From contig NZ_CP054052.1 in assembly GCF_013283835.1 (NCBI RefSeq), positions 3,224,001 through 3,288,000 on the forward strand: a stretch of 64,000 nucleotides of DNA. The letters run 5' to 3'. A model generated the notes under the pieces. The model was not told the origin of the DNA. It was given only the letters and a program-made list of their open reading frames with translations, and did not search any database. This DNA is from Poseidonibacter lekithochrous. Its GTDB lineage: Bacteria > Campylobacterota > Campylobacteria > Campylobacterales > Arcobacteraceae. This document shows, piece by piece, positions 15,388-24,726 of this stretch; positions within the stretch are counted from its first letter, which is position 1; the number at the start of each line of letters is the position of its first letter. A program made the translations under genes and the position numbers.

Positions 15388-17247
15388 TTATCTTTTTAAT
15401 CCAAGTAATGTTTTTAACATTTCATCAATTACTGTAATAATTTTTGCATTCGCTTCATAGGCTGCTTGAAACTTAACTAGGTTTAGCAGCTCCTCATCTT
15501 TATCAACTTTTACTAATTCATTATATGAACTAGTTAATGCTGTTTGTACATCTTTTTGTGTTTTATGTAAAAAGTCACTTGACTCTTTATCCGAAGATAC
15601 ATTTACTCTAATTTCTTGAAAGAATTCTGAGAAAGATGTATTTTCATTATTACTTGGATCTTGTGCTTTACCATCAAATGATAAATCTTTTTTCCACTGT
15701 AATGTAGCTAAATAATCTAAATCTTTTTGGTCTAAATCATTAATTGCTGCTTCATTAAATGTCATAGTTTTAACACTAGTTCCAGAGAATAAATTTAGAC
15801 TTGTAATAGTTCCATTAGTCTCATCAGCAGCTAATTCTCCATAAGTATATTGATCTGTACCAGTTTTAATATACTGATCAGTTACATCAGCAAAAGTACG
15901 TGCAAAGGCATCTAATTTATCTTTATAAACCTGTAGCTTATTATTTGGAGAGTTTGAAGTTAAGCTATCAGTTTGCGCTTTTAATGTTCCAGATTTTAAT
16001 GAAATCTCTTGATCATAAATAGCAATAGCAACTTTATCCACAGCATCTGAACTTTGATTTTCGTCTTTATAGGTATTACTTCTCTCTTCAACTCCAGCAA
16101 TTGTCTCTTTTACTGTTATTCTAGATTCAAACTTACCATCTAAACCACTTTCATCTGACTCTATTACTAAAAATTTATCAATTGCTTTGTTATCAACTTT
16201 TCCACTTGCAGTTTCTACATAATTACCATTATATGCAGTTACTAATCCTTTAGTACTAGGATTTTCGTTAATAGAATATGCTAAAGCTCGAACATAGTTT
16301 GATGCAGTTACAGTATCAGGATTTCCATCCCCATCAATATCAATATCATGTGTATTACCATCAGTATCTGTATATTGGTTTGATCCAATTGTTACAGTCA
16401 CACTTGTATTATTATTTAGTTTAAATGTAATTTCATCCCCAGCAGAGGCAACACCGTCTTTAAAGTTTGTATTTGAGGCAATTCCTGTTGAATCAACAAA
16501 TCTATCAACCTGAGGTTCTTTACTTTCAACTACTTTTACATCTCTTACATTTGTGTTATATCTAACAGCAACATTACCAGCAATTTTCAGTTCATATTCG
16601 TTGTTTTCTCTACTTACTTCTATATCAACATATCCAGATAGCTCTTCTTCAAGTTGATCTCTTTTATCAAGTAAGTCATTAGTAGCAACACTTTGTTTAC
16701 CAAGTTTTTCGTTAATTCCACCAATTTCTTGTAAAAGAGAATTAACCTTAGTAACATTTGATTGAAGTTCTTCTTTTTCTAAAGCTTGAGTTTTTTCAAT
16801 ACTTGAATATAAACTTTGTAAAGAAGATACAATTACTTTACCTTCATTAGCAAGGCTATTTTTATAGATTTCTGAATTGGGATTTGATCTTAAATTTTCG
16901 ACAGCTTGAAAATATCTGTTTAAATCAGATGAGAATCCACTATTTTCAGTCTCTTTGAATGCAACTTCAACATTAGCTAAAATACTAGATGTTTTAGAGA
17001 AGTTACTTTGTCTTGAACTCTCAGATAATAATCTGTCAAACATGTATTGAGAAGTAATTCTATATGCATTGTCAGAACCAACACCACGCCCAGTAAACCG
17101 AGTGTCCGTTTGTTCTAACTCTTTCATATCGACTACTCTTTTTTTGTAGCCTGGAGTATTCTCATTTGCAATATTATTAGATACGTTTTCTACAGCAATC
17201 TTTGCAGAAGTAAGACCTGAGTATGAAACATTTAATGTATTAAGCAT
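15388..17247 (-). CDS. flgK: Flagellar hook-associated protein 1
   Basis: This 619-residue protein forms the first hook-filament junction. The rod/hook N-terminal motif, NVSYSGLTSAKIAVENVSNN with IANENTPGYKKR after it, and the C-terminal LVKFQAAYEANAKIITVIDEML pair are the conserved coiled-coil ends of FlgK. The middle is a variable beta-rich region with an acidic DIDGDGNPD stretch that may bind calcium, which is only a guess. It precedes fliD and follows flgH on the same strand. GGAG precedes its ATG. No sigma-54 type GG-N10-GC promoter is evident just upstream. Confidence 0.94.
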   Translation of the reverse strand: MLNTLNVSYSGLTSAKIAVENVSNNIANENTPGYKKRVVDMKELEQTDTRFTGRGVGSDNAYRITSQYMFDRLLSESSRQSNFSKTSSILANVEVAFKETENSGFSSDLNRYFQAVENLRSNPNSEIYKNSLANEGKVIVSSLQSLYSSIEKTQALEKEELQSNVTKVNSLLQEIGGINEKLGKQSVATNDLLDKRDQLEEELSGYVDIEVSRENNEYELKIAGNVAVRYNTNVRDVKVVESKEPQVDRFVDSTGIASNTNFKDGVASAGDEITFKLNNNTSVTVTIGSNQYTDTDGNTHDIDIDGDGNPDTVTASNYVRALAYSINENPSTKGLVTAYNGNYVETASGKVDNKAIDKFLVIESDESGLDGKFESRITVKETIAGVEERSNTYKDENQSSDAVDKVAIAIYDQEISLKSGTLKAQTDSLTSNSPNNKLQVYKDKLDAFARTFADVTDQYIKTGTDQYTYGELAADETNGTITSLNLFSGTSVKTMTFNEAAINDLDQKDLDYLATLQWKKDLSFDGKAQDPSNNENTSFSEFFQEIRVNVSSDKESSDFLHKTQKDVQTALTSSYNELVKVDKDEELLNLVKFQAAYEANAKIITVIDEMLKTLLGLKR

Positions 17248-17302
17248 AGAATCTCCTTATAAAGTGATACCTAATTATCACATTACATTTCTTAATTTTA
17301 GA

Positions 17303-18013
17303 TTAAAAGGGCCAAATAGCTCTAAATAGTTTTAAGCCCCATGGAGTTTCCATAATGTCAGCTTCTGAACCTTCTTTATCATATAACATCTTTAAATTGG
17401 CAATTTGCGATGAGTCAATAGAGTTATCAGAACTAATATCATAAGGTCTGATCACACCTGTTATTATAATGGTTTGTTTTTGTCCATCAATAAGTAGTTC
17501 TTTTGAACCCTTAATATAATAGTTACCATTTTGGTATGTTTCTTCTATTATAGCTGAAACCGTAGTAGAGAAAGTTTCATCAAATTGTGTTTTAACTTCA
17601 CCCTTATCTGATGTAGAACTAGTAGTATTAAAATTAATACCTAGATTTCTATTAACTTTATTTGCATATTTTGCAGCAGTTTCACCTAAAACATTACCAT
17701 TTGTTCCAGCTAAAATTCCACCACCTAAAGCATTATTTCTATTACTAGTTAATTCTCTTTTATTTTTAGAATCTGATTTCAAGCCTTCGTTAATATTAAT
17801 CTGAATAATATCCCCAACTTGTAAATCTTTTTTATCAGCAAATAAAGAAGCTCCTTGCATTGAATAAAGTGAACCTTTATTTTTTCTAACTTCTGGAGCT
17901 TTTTTAGGAATTTGAACTTCTGGTTTTTTGAAATCAATTTTTTGAGAAGAAAAAGTACTACTACAAGCGACGAAGAAAAAAGAACTTGAAATTAAAATTA
18001 AACTTTTAAACAT
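17303..18013 (-). CDS. flgH: Flagellar L-ring lipoprotein
   Basis: The 236-residue outer-membrane lipoprotein forms the bushing around the rod. A lipoprotein signal peptide ends at FFVAC (Cys17). The conserved SLYSMQGASLFADKKDLQVGDI and the late VIRPYDISSDNSIDSSQIANL segments identify FlgH. Its start overlaps the end of the upstream 141-residue gene by 8 bases, which suggests coupled translation. The P-ring partner flgI is in the same region but on the other strand at 21524. Confidence 0.94.
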   Translation of the reverse strand: MFKSLILISSSFFFVACSSTFSSQKIDFKKPEVQIPKKAPEVRKNKGSLYSMQGASLFADKKDLQVGDIIQININEGLKSDSKNKRELTSNRNNALGGGILAGTNGNVLGETAAKYANKVNRNLGINFNTTSSTSDKGEVKTQFDETFSTTVSAIIEETYQNGNYYIKGSKELLIDGQKQTIIITGVIRPYDISSDNSIDSSQIANLKMLYDKEGSEADIMETPWGLKLFRAIWPF

Positions 18014-18431
18014 TTTTCTTTCTTTCCATTATATATTTAAGATCAATAGCAACAATAATTTCATTTAAAGTATTTTTAATAAGCGCTAAGGTTCCATATC
18101 TCACCATTAAAGCATCAAGGTTAGTTTTTAATTCACAAATAATAACTAACTTATTTTCAATAATTTTAACATGTTGAACATTTTCTTGACCTACTAAATC
18201 AACTGCTTTTTCAATCTCTGATAAAACAGCTCGCTCAAAATTCTTTTTAGTTTCTTTTATCTTTTCTTCTTTTAATTTAGCAGCTTTTTTTGTTTCCATA
18301 TCTATTCTATCTTGTTCTGCCATTTGACTACTCATATGAAAATAGTAGCCAACAAGCATTAAAGCCACAAAGGCTAAAGAAAGGATTCTTATGATTTTTT
18401 GTTTTTTATTTCTTTTTACTGCAACAATCAT
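18006..18431 (-). CDS. Unknown single-pass membrane protein in the flagellar operon
   Basis: The 141-residue product has a short basic N-terminus, one membrane helix at about residues 14-30 and a long charged helix (residues 35-70), followed by a compact alpha/beta-looking domain to the end. This is a type II topology with the bulk in the periplasm. I do not recognise a family. It lies 1 base after fliL and overlaps flgH by 8 bases, so it is translated with flagellar basal-body genes. A periplasmic flagellar disk or motor accessory role is a reasonable guess from context. Confidence 0.65.
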   Translation of the reverse strand: MIVAVKRNKKQKIIRILSLAFVALMLVGYYFHMSSQMAEQDRIDMETKKAAKLKEEKIKETKKNFERAVLSEIEKAVDLVGQENVQHVKIIENKLVIICELKTNLDALMVRYGTLALIKNTLNEIIVAIDLKYIMERKKNV

Positions 18432-18432
18432 T

Positions 18433-18972
18433 TTATTTAATTACGAAAGTAGTAAATAATATCTTTTTAATATTATTAGATTTAACATCTTCATTATTAG
18501 ATGTAACTTCATTTACAACAGTATTAATTTCTTCAAGCAATTCTTCTTTTAGTAGAGCTTTTCCACCAACAGTTAATAACTCTTCTGAACTTCTAGCACT
18601 AATTTGATTAATAACAACATCAATAATCTCTGCTCTGCTTTCTTCAACAATTGCAGCAATAGTTGGTTCTACACTTTTTAGTGTAAATGAAAGTTTCATT
18701 AACTTTTCTCTACCTTTAGAGTTAGTAATATTTAATACTAAATCATCAACAGCAGCTTTAAAAGTCTCTTTTGAATCACCTGCTTCTTCTTTTTGTACCA
18801 TCTTTTCTTGTTGCTCGCCTTCTGGCTTAGGAGATAATATACCTTGTGAATACAAGAAATATGCTCCTCCCACAACTGCTAATAGTAGAACAACTACTAA
18901 AGCCACTAAAACAATAATCAAACCTTTACCTCCGCCTGACGCTTTAACTTCTTCTCCATTCTCATCTGCCAT
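18433..18972 (-). CDS. fliL: Flagellar basal body-associated protein
   Basis: The 179-residue inner-membrane protein associates with the stator and supports motor torque. A glycine-rich cytoplasmic start is followed by a membrane helix at residues 18-42 and a periplasmic domain with LVLNITNSKGREKLMKLSF and a C-terminal KKILFTTFVIK, which is the FliL pattern. It lies between a MotE-like gene (11 bases upstream) and an unknown membrane protein (1 base downstream). The grouping with MotE-like and L-ring genes fits motor assembly. Confidence 0.88.
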   Translation of the reverse strand: MADENGEEVKASGGGKGLIIVLVALVVVLLLAVVGGAYFLYSQGILSPKPEGEQQEKMVQKEEAGDSKETFKAAVDDLVLNITNSKGREKLMKLSFTLKSVEPTIAAIVEESRAEIIDVVINQISARSSEELLTVGGKALLKEELLEEINTVVNEVTSNNEDVKSNNIKKILFTTFVIK

Positions 18973-18983
18973 AATAATCCCTT

Positions 18984-19466
18984 CTACTTCTCGTTAATAT
19001 TATAATTTTCTAGCATTTCAGTAATTTTAGCTGCATTTTGTACACTTAAAAACTTCATAAGTAATGTTACATTTCTTTCTTTTAACTTCAAGATTATATC
19101 AAAAACATCTTCAAGTTTACCCTCACTAATCATCACATCAAAAATACCAGCTGCGATTTTTGGTTTCATAGAATTATAAATTTTTGTTGTTTTACTTTGT
19201 ACAGTTTGCTCTATACTTTGCAATATTTTAAGATTTTTATCATGTAAGTCTTGAATATTATTTTTTTCTCTTTTTACTTGAGTTAATATAGTTTCTAACT
19301 CTTTTTTTCTCTCTTGATACTCTTTTTCTTTTTTATTATAAAAAGAATTTAATTCTTTCTTTAATTCTTTTATTTCTATTTTTTGTTTTGTAAGATAACT
19401 ACTATCTTGAGTTTGGCCATATGAGCAAACAACAAAAGTTAAGATCAATACTACTTTTTTAATCAA
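18984..19466 (-). CDS. MotE-like periplasmic coiled-coil protein
   Basis: The 160-residue product has a signal peptide (residues 1-17, likely cleaved after SYG), a long charged coiled coil (25-95) and a C-terminal domain with KIYNSMKPKIAAGIFDVM and the LEDVFDIILKLKERNVTLLM segments. This pattern is the MgtE-N/FliG-like fold of MotE, a periplasmic chaperone of the stator protein MotC/MotB. It is placed directly between fliJ and fliL. The assignment to MotE is by pattern and context; another FliG-like coiled-coil protein is possible. Confidence 0.7.
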   Translation of the reverse strand: MIKKVVLILTFVVCSYGQTQDSSYLTKQKIEIKELKKELNSFYNKKEKEYQERKKELETILTQVKREKNNIQDLHDKNLKILQSIEQTVQSKTTKIYNSMKPKIAAGIFDVMISEGKLEDVFDIILKLKERNVTLLMKFLSVQNAAKITEMLENYNINEK

Positions 19467-19477
19467 TTATTATCCTT

Positions 19478-19882
19478 TTATCTACTTATATATTTACTTT
19501 GAATATATTCATCAGAAGCTTCTTGTTCAGCTAAAAGTAACTTTTGTAAAGCTTCTCTTTTTTCTTCTTCTAAAATATAAGCAAACTGTTCTGTTTCTTT
19601 TTGATGTTCTACAATTTGTTCAACTAATGTTTCTAACTGACTGTTATATGCATTTCTTTCACTTTGTAATTTAGTAATATGAAGTTTCATTGTATTTTTA
19701 TGCATAGCAAGTACAGAGAAATCAGAAATAGAACCAAACTTATGTAAGGTTGCTGTATCAATTTTATTTTGAGTAAACATCATTTCTGAATCAATTTGCT
19801 CAATTTTTGACAATAGTTGTCCTTTTTGCATTAACAGTTGATCAGTTTGATTTTTTTTTAGATCGTATAGTTTTTCAATCAT
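19478..19882 (-). CDS. fliJ: FliJ-like flagellar export coiled-coil protein
   Basis: The 134-residue product is almost wholly coiled coil with no membrane segment. FliJ is a cytoplasmic coiled-coil part of the flagellar type III export ATPase complex and is poorly conserved in sequence. Size, helix pattern and position between fliQ (2 bases upstream) and the MotE-like gene support this name. No catalytic residues are expected. Confidence is limited by low conservation. Confidence 0.65.
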   Translation of the reverse strand: MIEKLYDLKKNQTDQLLMQKGQLLSKIEQIDSEMMFTQNKIDTATLHKFGSISDFSVLAMHKNTMKLHITKLQSERNAYNSQLETLVEQIVEHQKETEQFAYILEEEKREALQKLLLAEQEASDEYIQSKYISR

Positions 19883-19884
19883 AA

Positions 19885-20145
19885 TTAATTACCAAAAATT
19901 AATATTAAATCCCATAAATCTCTAGTGTAAGTAGCAATATGATCTCCTACCCAAGGCAGAGTAACTAAAATAAATGCCGAAACAAAAATCATTTTAGGTA
20001 CAAAAGCCAGTGAAGCATCACTTACTTGAGTTACTGCTTGAAAAATAGAAATTATTAATCCAATTACCATACTTACTAATAAAGAAGGTAATCCTAAGAT
20101 TAGAATAATTTTTACTGTATTTTCAGCAATAGCCATTAAATCCAT
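19885..20145 (-). CDS. fliQ: Flagellar type III export membrane protein FliQ
   Basis: The 86-residue product has two membrane helices (about 15-38 and 50-72) around the conserved ISIFQAVTQVSDASLAFVPK loop, which is the FliQ signature. With FliP and FliR it makes the export gate in the inner membrane. It sits 2 bases from both neighbours, after the acidic-protein gene and before fliJ. fliP and fliR are not in the window. Confidence 0.95.
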   Translation of the reverse strand: MDLMAIAENTVKIILILGLPSLLVSMVIGLIISIFQAVTQVSDASLAFVPKMIFVSAFILVTLPWVGDHIATYTRDLWDLILIFGN

Positions 20146-20147
20146 GG

Positions 20148-21431
20148 CTAATCTTTTACTTTAATTGTAATTTCTAAAGTTTTATTGTTTAATAATTTAG
20201 ATATTAAATCTGCAATATCTTGTGAATTTGAACTTGTTATTTCTACATTCTCACTAGCAGCAACTTTTTTAGGAGTACTACTAGTAGTATTACTTACAGG
20301 TTTAATATCAGACACGCCGTCTAAAGCACTTAAAATATCTGCTTCATTTAATGTATCAAGTTCAGAAAACTCATCTGACATACTATCTCCTTCGTTGAAT
20401 TCTATTTTATTAATAGATTCTTCAACTCTTATTTCTTCAGTAGGTTCATCTACTTCTATATTATTTTCTTCTAAAATTTTATCTAATTCATCAAGACCAT
20501 CTAGTCCATCAATTTCATCAAAAGAACTAAAATCATCTATGTCATTCATTATATCGTCATTTTCTGAAACTTCTTGAAAAGATGATTCTTCTTTTTTATC
20601 AGTATTATCATCTGATACTAGTTCATTATCATCATAATCAAAAGTAACATTGTTTAAACCAACATCTTCATCAAAATTCATCATTGAATTTAATTCTTCT
20701 TCACTTAAGATATCTCCTGAATCATTATCAGAATCATCAGAAGACATTAAGCTTTCTAAGTCATCAAGATTAATATCTTGTTCAATATCTAAATTATCAT
20801 TTGCAAATAAATCATCTTTTTCTTCTGATAAATTCAATTCTTCATCTAAAAGTAAATCATCAATTGATAATTCGTCAAAAGACAAGTCTTCTTTTTGTTC
20901 TTCTTTCTCTTTTGTGATTAATAAATCATCATTTTTCTTTTCAATTGGCTCTTCTTCCATAGGTTCACTAGCAAGAAGTTGTGCTAATTCATCATCTAAC
21001 TCAATAGATTCATCTAAATCTTCACTATACGCATCATCAACAATATCAACAATTGAATCATGAATATCTTCTTCAGATTGTCTTATAATTTCATCATGTT
21101 TTTGGATAATATATTTTGGAATTTCTTTTAGTGAGTCTACTGAAAGGTCAGCTATTCCATTATCTAGTAAGAATTCTTCTTCAATTCCATCTTTTGGAAC
21201 TAGAAATTTAATCTTCTTTGTAATAGCATTTTTTTTGATAATTTTTTCATCATCAATTAAGTAAATATCGTTGGGATTTTCTTGAATTACTAGCTTTAAT
21301 TCTTCAAGTTCATTAATATCTTTAATGACACTATTGTCATCAAGTTTAAATTTAATATTTGCATGTTCTAAAGTTTCATGGATCTCTTTTTTAAACCCAC
21401 TGTTACCATAAATAAAAATATTCAAACCCAA
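20148..21431 (-). CDS. Unknown extremely acidic protein in the flagellar operon
   Basis: The product has up to 427 residues and no family I recognise. Residues 1-115 look like a small alpha/beta domain (NIFIYGNSGFKK, NDIYLIDDEK, IKFLVPKDG), weakly like a receiver fold. Residues 130-385 are dominated by Asp, Glu, Ser and Leu with repeated short DLE/DELD runs and are probably disordered. A short C-terminal segment, ISKLLNNKTLEITIKVKD, may be a helix-strand. The start is TTG; a second TTG two codons later (21425) is six bases after AGGG and may be the real one. Its stop lies 2 bases before fliQ. It may control export or switch assembly; that is a guess. Confidence 0.7.
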   Translation of the reverse strand: MGLNIFIYGNSGFKKEIHETLEHANIKFKLDDNSVIKDINELEELKLVIQENPNDIYLIDDEKIIKKNAITKKIKFLVPKDGIEEEFLLDNGIADLSVDSLKEIPKYIIQKHDEIIRQSEEDIHDSIVDIVDDAYSEDLDESIELDDELAQLLASEPMEEEPIEKKNDDLLITKEKEEQKEDLSFDELSIDDLLLDEELNLSEEKDDLFANDNLDIEQDINLDDLESLMSSDDSDNDSGDILSEEELNSMMNFDEDVGLNNVTFDYDDNELVSDDNTDKKEESSFQEVSENDDIMNDIDDFSSFDEIDGLDGLDELDKILEENNIEVDEPTEEIRVEESINKIEFNEGDSMSDEFSELDTLNEADILSALDGVSDIKPVSNTTSSTPKKVAASENVEITSSNSQDIADLISKLLNNKTLEITIKVKD

Positions 21432-21523
21432 ACCCTATATTATAATAATTTTTACTATAAAGATTATACCTTTTTTTATTAAATTTACGATAAAATATTA
21501 GCAATTAATTATAAGGTATTGTA

Positions 21524-22573
21524 TTGAAGTATATTTTTTTAGTAACTATATTAATTTCATCTATTTATTCACAAACTATAAAAGATATTTCGAACATCAT
21601 TGGTATTCGTGAGAATCAACTTATCGGATATGGATTAGTTGTAGGATTAGCAGGAACTGGTGATAAATCCAAGTTTACAATGCAAAGTCTTCAAAACTTA
21701 CTTAGAAATTCTTATATAAAAATCCCAGCAGGTTCTATTAATTCAAAAAATATTGCAGCGGTAATGGTTACGGGAACTCTACCTCCTTTTTCAAGACAAG
21801 GGGACAAAGTAAAAATCAAAGTATCTACAATTGGTGATGCAAAATCTGTTGACCATGGAGAGCTTTTAATCACTCAACTAAAAGGTGTAGATGGAAAAGT
21901 TTATGCCCTAGCTCAAGGTACAATTATTGCAAATGCGAATAATAAAACTTCAGGTTTTATTTATGAAGGTGCAACAGTTGAAAATGAAGTTGATTTTAAC
22001 CTAAAAGATGAAACAGGAATAACACTGAGTTTATATAAAAGTTCTGCAAAAAATGCTGACTTAATAGAAACAAAAATAAATAAAAAATTTGGTACAAGAC
22101 TTGCAGTTGCTTTAGATACAAGAACTGTAAGTATTAGAAAACCAACAGAAATTTCTATTGTAAAATTCATATCAATGGTTGAGAATATTCCTTTAGATTC
22201 AACATTTAAAAAGAAAATTATTATTGATATGAATAGAGAAACAGTTATAACAGGTGGTGCAATTCCAATTGACCCTGTGACAATTGCTAGAGATTCCTTT
22301 ACACTTAGAATCAAACAATCACCTTTAGCTGCTTCGCAGTTTAAAGATAAAAAACTTAATAAAGGTGTTGATGTAGGAGATGGCGTTAAAATTGTTGATA
22401 AACCAATTGTTGATATTAATAATGCAAGAATTGACACAAAAAATGCACCTACAGTGGCTGATTTAGTAAGAGCTATGAAAGTAATGAAATTACCAATGAG
22501 TGAAATCATTGACACATTAAAAATGATCAAAGAGCTTGGAGCTATTGACGTTGAACTTGAGATAAGAGGATAA
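21524..22573 (+). CDS. flgI: Flagellar P-ring protein
   Basis: The 349-residue product has a Sec signal peptide (residues 1-16) and the FlgI motifs IGIRENQLIGYGLVVGLAGTGD at its start, VMVTGTLPPFSRQGD and the late VADLVRAMKVMKLPM. It polymerises into the periplasmic ring around the rod. It starts with TTG after AAGG. It is divergent from the acidic-protein gene and 1 base before fliM, an unusual pairing of a P-ring gene with a switch gene. Confidence 0.95.
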   Translation: MKYIFLVTILISSIYSQTIKDISNIIGIRENQLIGYGLVVGLAGTGDKSKFTMQSLQNLLRNSYIKIPAGSINSKNIAAVMVTGTLPPFSRQGDKVKIKVSTIGDAKSVDHGELLITQLKGVDGKVYALAQGTIIANANNKTSGFIYEGATVENEVDFNLKDETGITLSLYKSSAKNADLIETKINKKFGTRLAVALDTRTVSIRKPTEISIVKFISMVENIPLDSTFKKKIIIDMNRETVITGGAIPIDPVTIARDSFTLRIKQSPLAASQFKDKKLNKGVDVGDGVKIVDKPIVDINNARIDTKNAPTVADLVRAMKVMKLPMSEIIDTLKMIKELGAIDVELEIRG

Positions 22574-22574
22574 T

Positions 22575-23687
22575 ATGGCTGAATTTTTAAGTCAAGATGA
22601 AATTGATGCACTTTTAGATATTGCAGAACAAGGGGAGGATATTGATGATGCCTCTCCCACTGACAAAGTAGTATCCAAAGAAAAAAACTATTCAATTTAC
22701 GATTTTAAAAAACCTAATAGAATATCAACTGAACAATTTAAAGCCTTTTCAACTATGCATGATAAAATGCTTAGGGATTTTATTACAGATCTTTCTGCAA
22801 TGCTTAGAAAAATTGTTGATATTAAATTATACTCAATTGAACAAATGACATATGGAGAGTTTATTCTTTCTATTCCACAAATTACATCATTAAATACACT
22901 ATCTATTAAGCCTATGGAAGGCCGAATAGTAATTGAGTGTAACCCAGGTATCTCTCATAAGATTATTGCAGAATTATTAGGTTCTGGAGCTGTAAACACT
23001 AATGATAACTTAGATAGAGAACTTACAGAAATTGAAGTTGAGATTTTAGATCACTTTTATGAAATGGTAATAAAAAATTTATTCAGATCTTGGGATGATA
23101 TTTCAACACTGAATTTTAAAACTGAATCAAGAGATACAAATGCAAATGCTATTCAGATTATTTCTGATCATGAGATTGTACTTCTAGTTGTATTAGAGAT
23201 CACAATTGATGAAGAGTCTGGATTCTTATCTATTTGTTACCCTATTTCTTATATAGAACCCTTACTTGAAAAAATTGTTGAGAAAGTTTTCTCTGAGGGT
23301 AAAAATAGAAAATCAAGTAGAAAAAAAGATATTACAACACTTATTTCTGGAGCAAAAATGCAGGTTGAAGCTGTAATGGCAGAAACAGAATTAACAGCTG
23401 AAGAAATCTTTGGATTAAAAGAGAATGATATTATTGTATTTAATAAAAATGCAACATCAGCCTCTACAACTGTATATATTAATAAAAAAGAGAAATTCCA
23501 AACAGTGTCAGGGGTTTCAAATAATAGAAAAGCTGTTCAAATACAAACTAATATTGATAAAGAAAAACAAGAAACATTAGAGATATTAAGAGTAATGAGA
23601 GAAGAGCGAATTGTAAAAGCAAAAGAGACAACAGAAAATATCCGTCGTCTTCTAAAAGAAAAAGAAGAAGAGAAAAAGAGAAGATAA
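22575..23687 (+). CDS. fliM: Flagellar motor switch protein FliM
   Basis: The 370-residue cytoplasmic C-ring protein binds phosphorylated CheY. The N-terminal LSQDEIDALL is the CheY-binding motif; the CheC-like middle domain spans about residues 50-230 and the C-terminal SpoA-like domain about 250-330. A charged EKEEEKKRR tail ends the protein, a little longer than usual. The ATG lies 1 base after flgI. The stop codon lies in the loop of a strong hairpin shared with the convergent pyrC. Confidence 0.94.
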   Translation: MAEFLSQDEIDALLDIAEQGEDIDDASPTDKVVSKEKNYSIYDFKKPNRISTEQFKAFSTMHDKMLRDFITDLSAMLRKIVDIKLYSIEQMTYGEFILSIPQITSLNTLSIKPMEGRIVIECNPGISHKIIAELLGSGAVNTNDNLDRELTEIEVEILDHFYEMVIKNLFRSWDDISTLNFKTESRDTNANAIQIISDHEIVLLVVLEITIDEESGFLSICYPISYIEPLLEKIVEKVFSEGKNRKSSRKKDITTLISGAKMQVEAVMAETELTAEEIFGLKENDIIVFNKNATSASTTVYINKKEKFQTVSGVSNNRKAVQIQTNIDKEKQETLEILRVMREERIVKAKETTENIRRLLKEKEEEKKRR

Positions 23688-23698
23688 CTTCTCTTTTT
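23673..23698. terminator. Bidirectional terminator between fliM and pyrC
   Basis: An eleven-base perfect stem (23673-23683 with 23688-23698) has its four-base loop formed by the end of fliM including the stop codon. A runs on one side and T runs on the other make it able to work for both convergent genes. Confidence 0.8.
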
Positions 23699-23700
23699 AA

Positions 23701-24726
23701 CTAGTCTTCAATACTCCAAGCTAATGTTTCACCAGCATACATTGGTACTACATTATCTTCGTTATATTCATATATAGCAGGTACTACATAATCTTTTTTA
23801 ACTAATTTAATTTTTTTGATTTTTGGTTTTAAATCATAAACTCTTTGAGCGTTTAATGATACAAAATCATTTAATTTATCTAAGGCTTGATATTTTTCAA
23901 ATAATCCTACTAATACTTGTAAAGCAATTGGTGATGTAAATACACCAGCAGCACAACCACAGCACTCTTTTTTATGTTTAGGATGAGGAGCTGAATCAGA
24001 ACCAAACATTAATTTAGGATGCCCTTTTAATGCAGCATCTAATAATGCAGATCTATCATGCGGTCTTTTAGCAATTGGTTTACAGAATAAATGAGGTTGT
24101 AACATTCCACCAGCAACGTCATCAAGTGTAATTAATAAGTGATGTAATGTAACTGTTGCATGTAAGTTATCATATTTATCAAGTAATTCAACAGCATCAG
24201 CAGTAGTGATGTGTTCCATAATAATTTTTAAATCAGGGAATGCAGCAGCAATTGATTCATAAATTGGCATAAATTCTTTTTCTCTATCCATAACAAAACC
24301 ATTAGTTTCACCATGAACACATAAAGGAATACCAAGTTTACTCATTGATTCTAATGTAGGTCTTAAAACTTCAACATCCATTGAAGATACACCTGTTTCA
24401 GAATTTGTAGTAATTCCTGCAGGATAAAGTTTAATTCCAATAATATCATCTTTGATATCTTCTAAGAACTCATACGAGTAATTATTTTGGAAGAATAAAG
24501 TTACATAAGGTTCAAAAGTATCACCTTTACATGCTTCATTAATTCTATCTTTATAAGCTAATAAAGCTTCTTTTGTAGTTACAGGTGGTACTAAGTTTGG
24601 CATGATTAATGCACCTGTAAATGTATTAGAAGTTAAAGGTCCTACTAGTTTTAACATATCACCATCACGTAAGTGAAGGTGCATATCTAAAGGTTCGTTT
24701 ATTTCGAATGTTGTAACACTACTCAT
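23701..24726 (-). CDS. pyrC: Dihydroorotase
   Basis: The 341-residue class II enzyme closes carbamoyl aspartate to dihydroorotate in pyrimidine synthesis. The metal ligands are seen in [10 protein letters not shown] near residue 15, the carbamylated lysine in GIKLYPAG near 98, HGE, HHL and the late GSDSAPH near 246. Full family length. Its start codon overlaps the stop of the PII gene by one base (ATGA type), so translation is probably coupled to a nitrogen-status protein, which is uncommon. Confidence 0.95.
   Translation of the reverse strand: MSSVTTFEINEPLDMHLHLRDGDMLKLVGPLTSNTFTGALIMPNLVPPVTTKEALLAYKDRINEACKGDTFEPYVTLFFQNNYSYEFLEDIKDDIIGIKLYPAGITTNSETGVSSMDVEVLRPTLESMSKLGIPLCVHGETNGFVMDREKEFMPIYESIAAAFPDLKIIMEHITTADAVELLDKYDNLHATVTLHHLLITLDDVAGGMLQPHLFCKPIAKRPHDRSALLDAALKGHPKLMFGSDSAPHPKHKKECCGCAAGVFTSPIALQVLVGLFEKYQALDKLNDFVSLNAQRVYDLKPKIKKIKLVKKDYVVPAIYEYNEDNVVPMYAGETLAWSIED

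Noticed and set aside
13921-17300. Sigma-54 or sigma-28 type promoters before flgK, fliD and fliS
   Set aside because: I looked for GG-N10-GC and sigma-28 patterns in the short gaps and saw none convincing.
20185-21063. Long serine-rich open frames on the plus strand
   Set aside because: They are the antisense reading of the acidic Asp/Glu-rich gene; the codon pattern and lack of ribosome sites show they are shadows.
21961-22695. 244-residue hydrophobic open frame on the minus strand across flgI and fliM
   Set aside because: It lies opposite two well-recognised genes and has no ribosome site; hydrophobicity comes from antisense of AT-rich codons.
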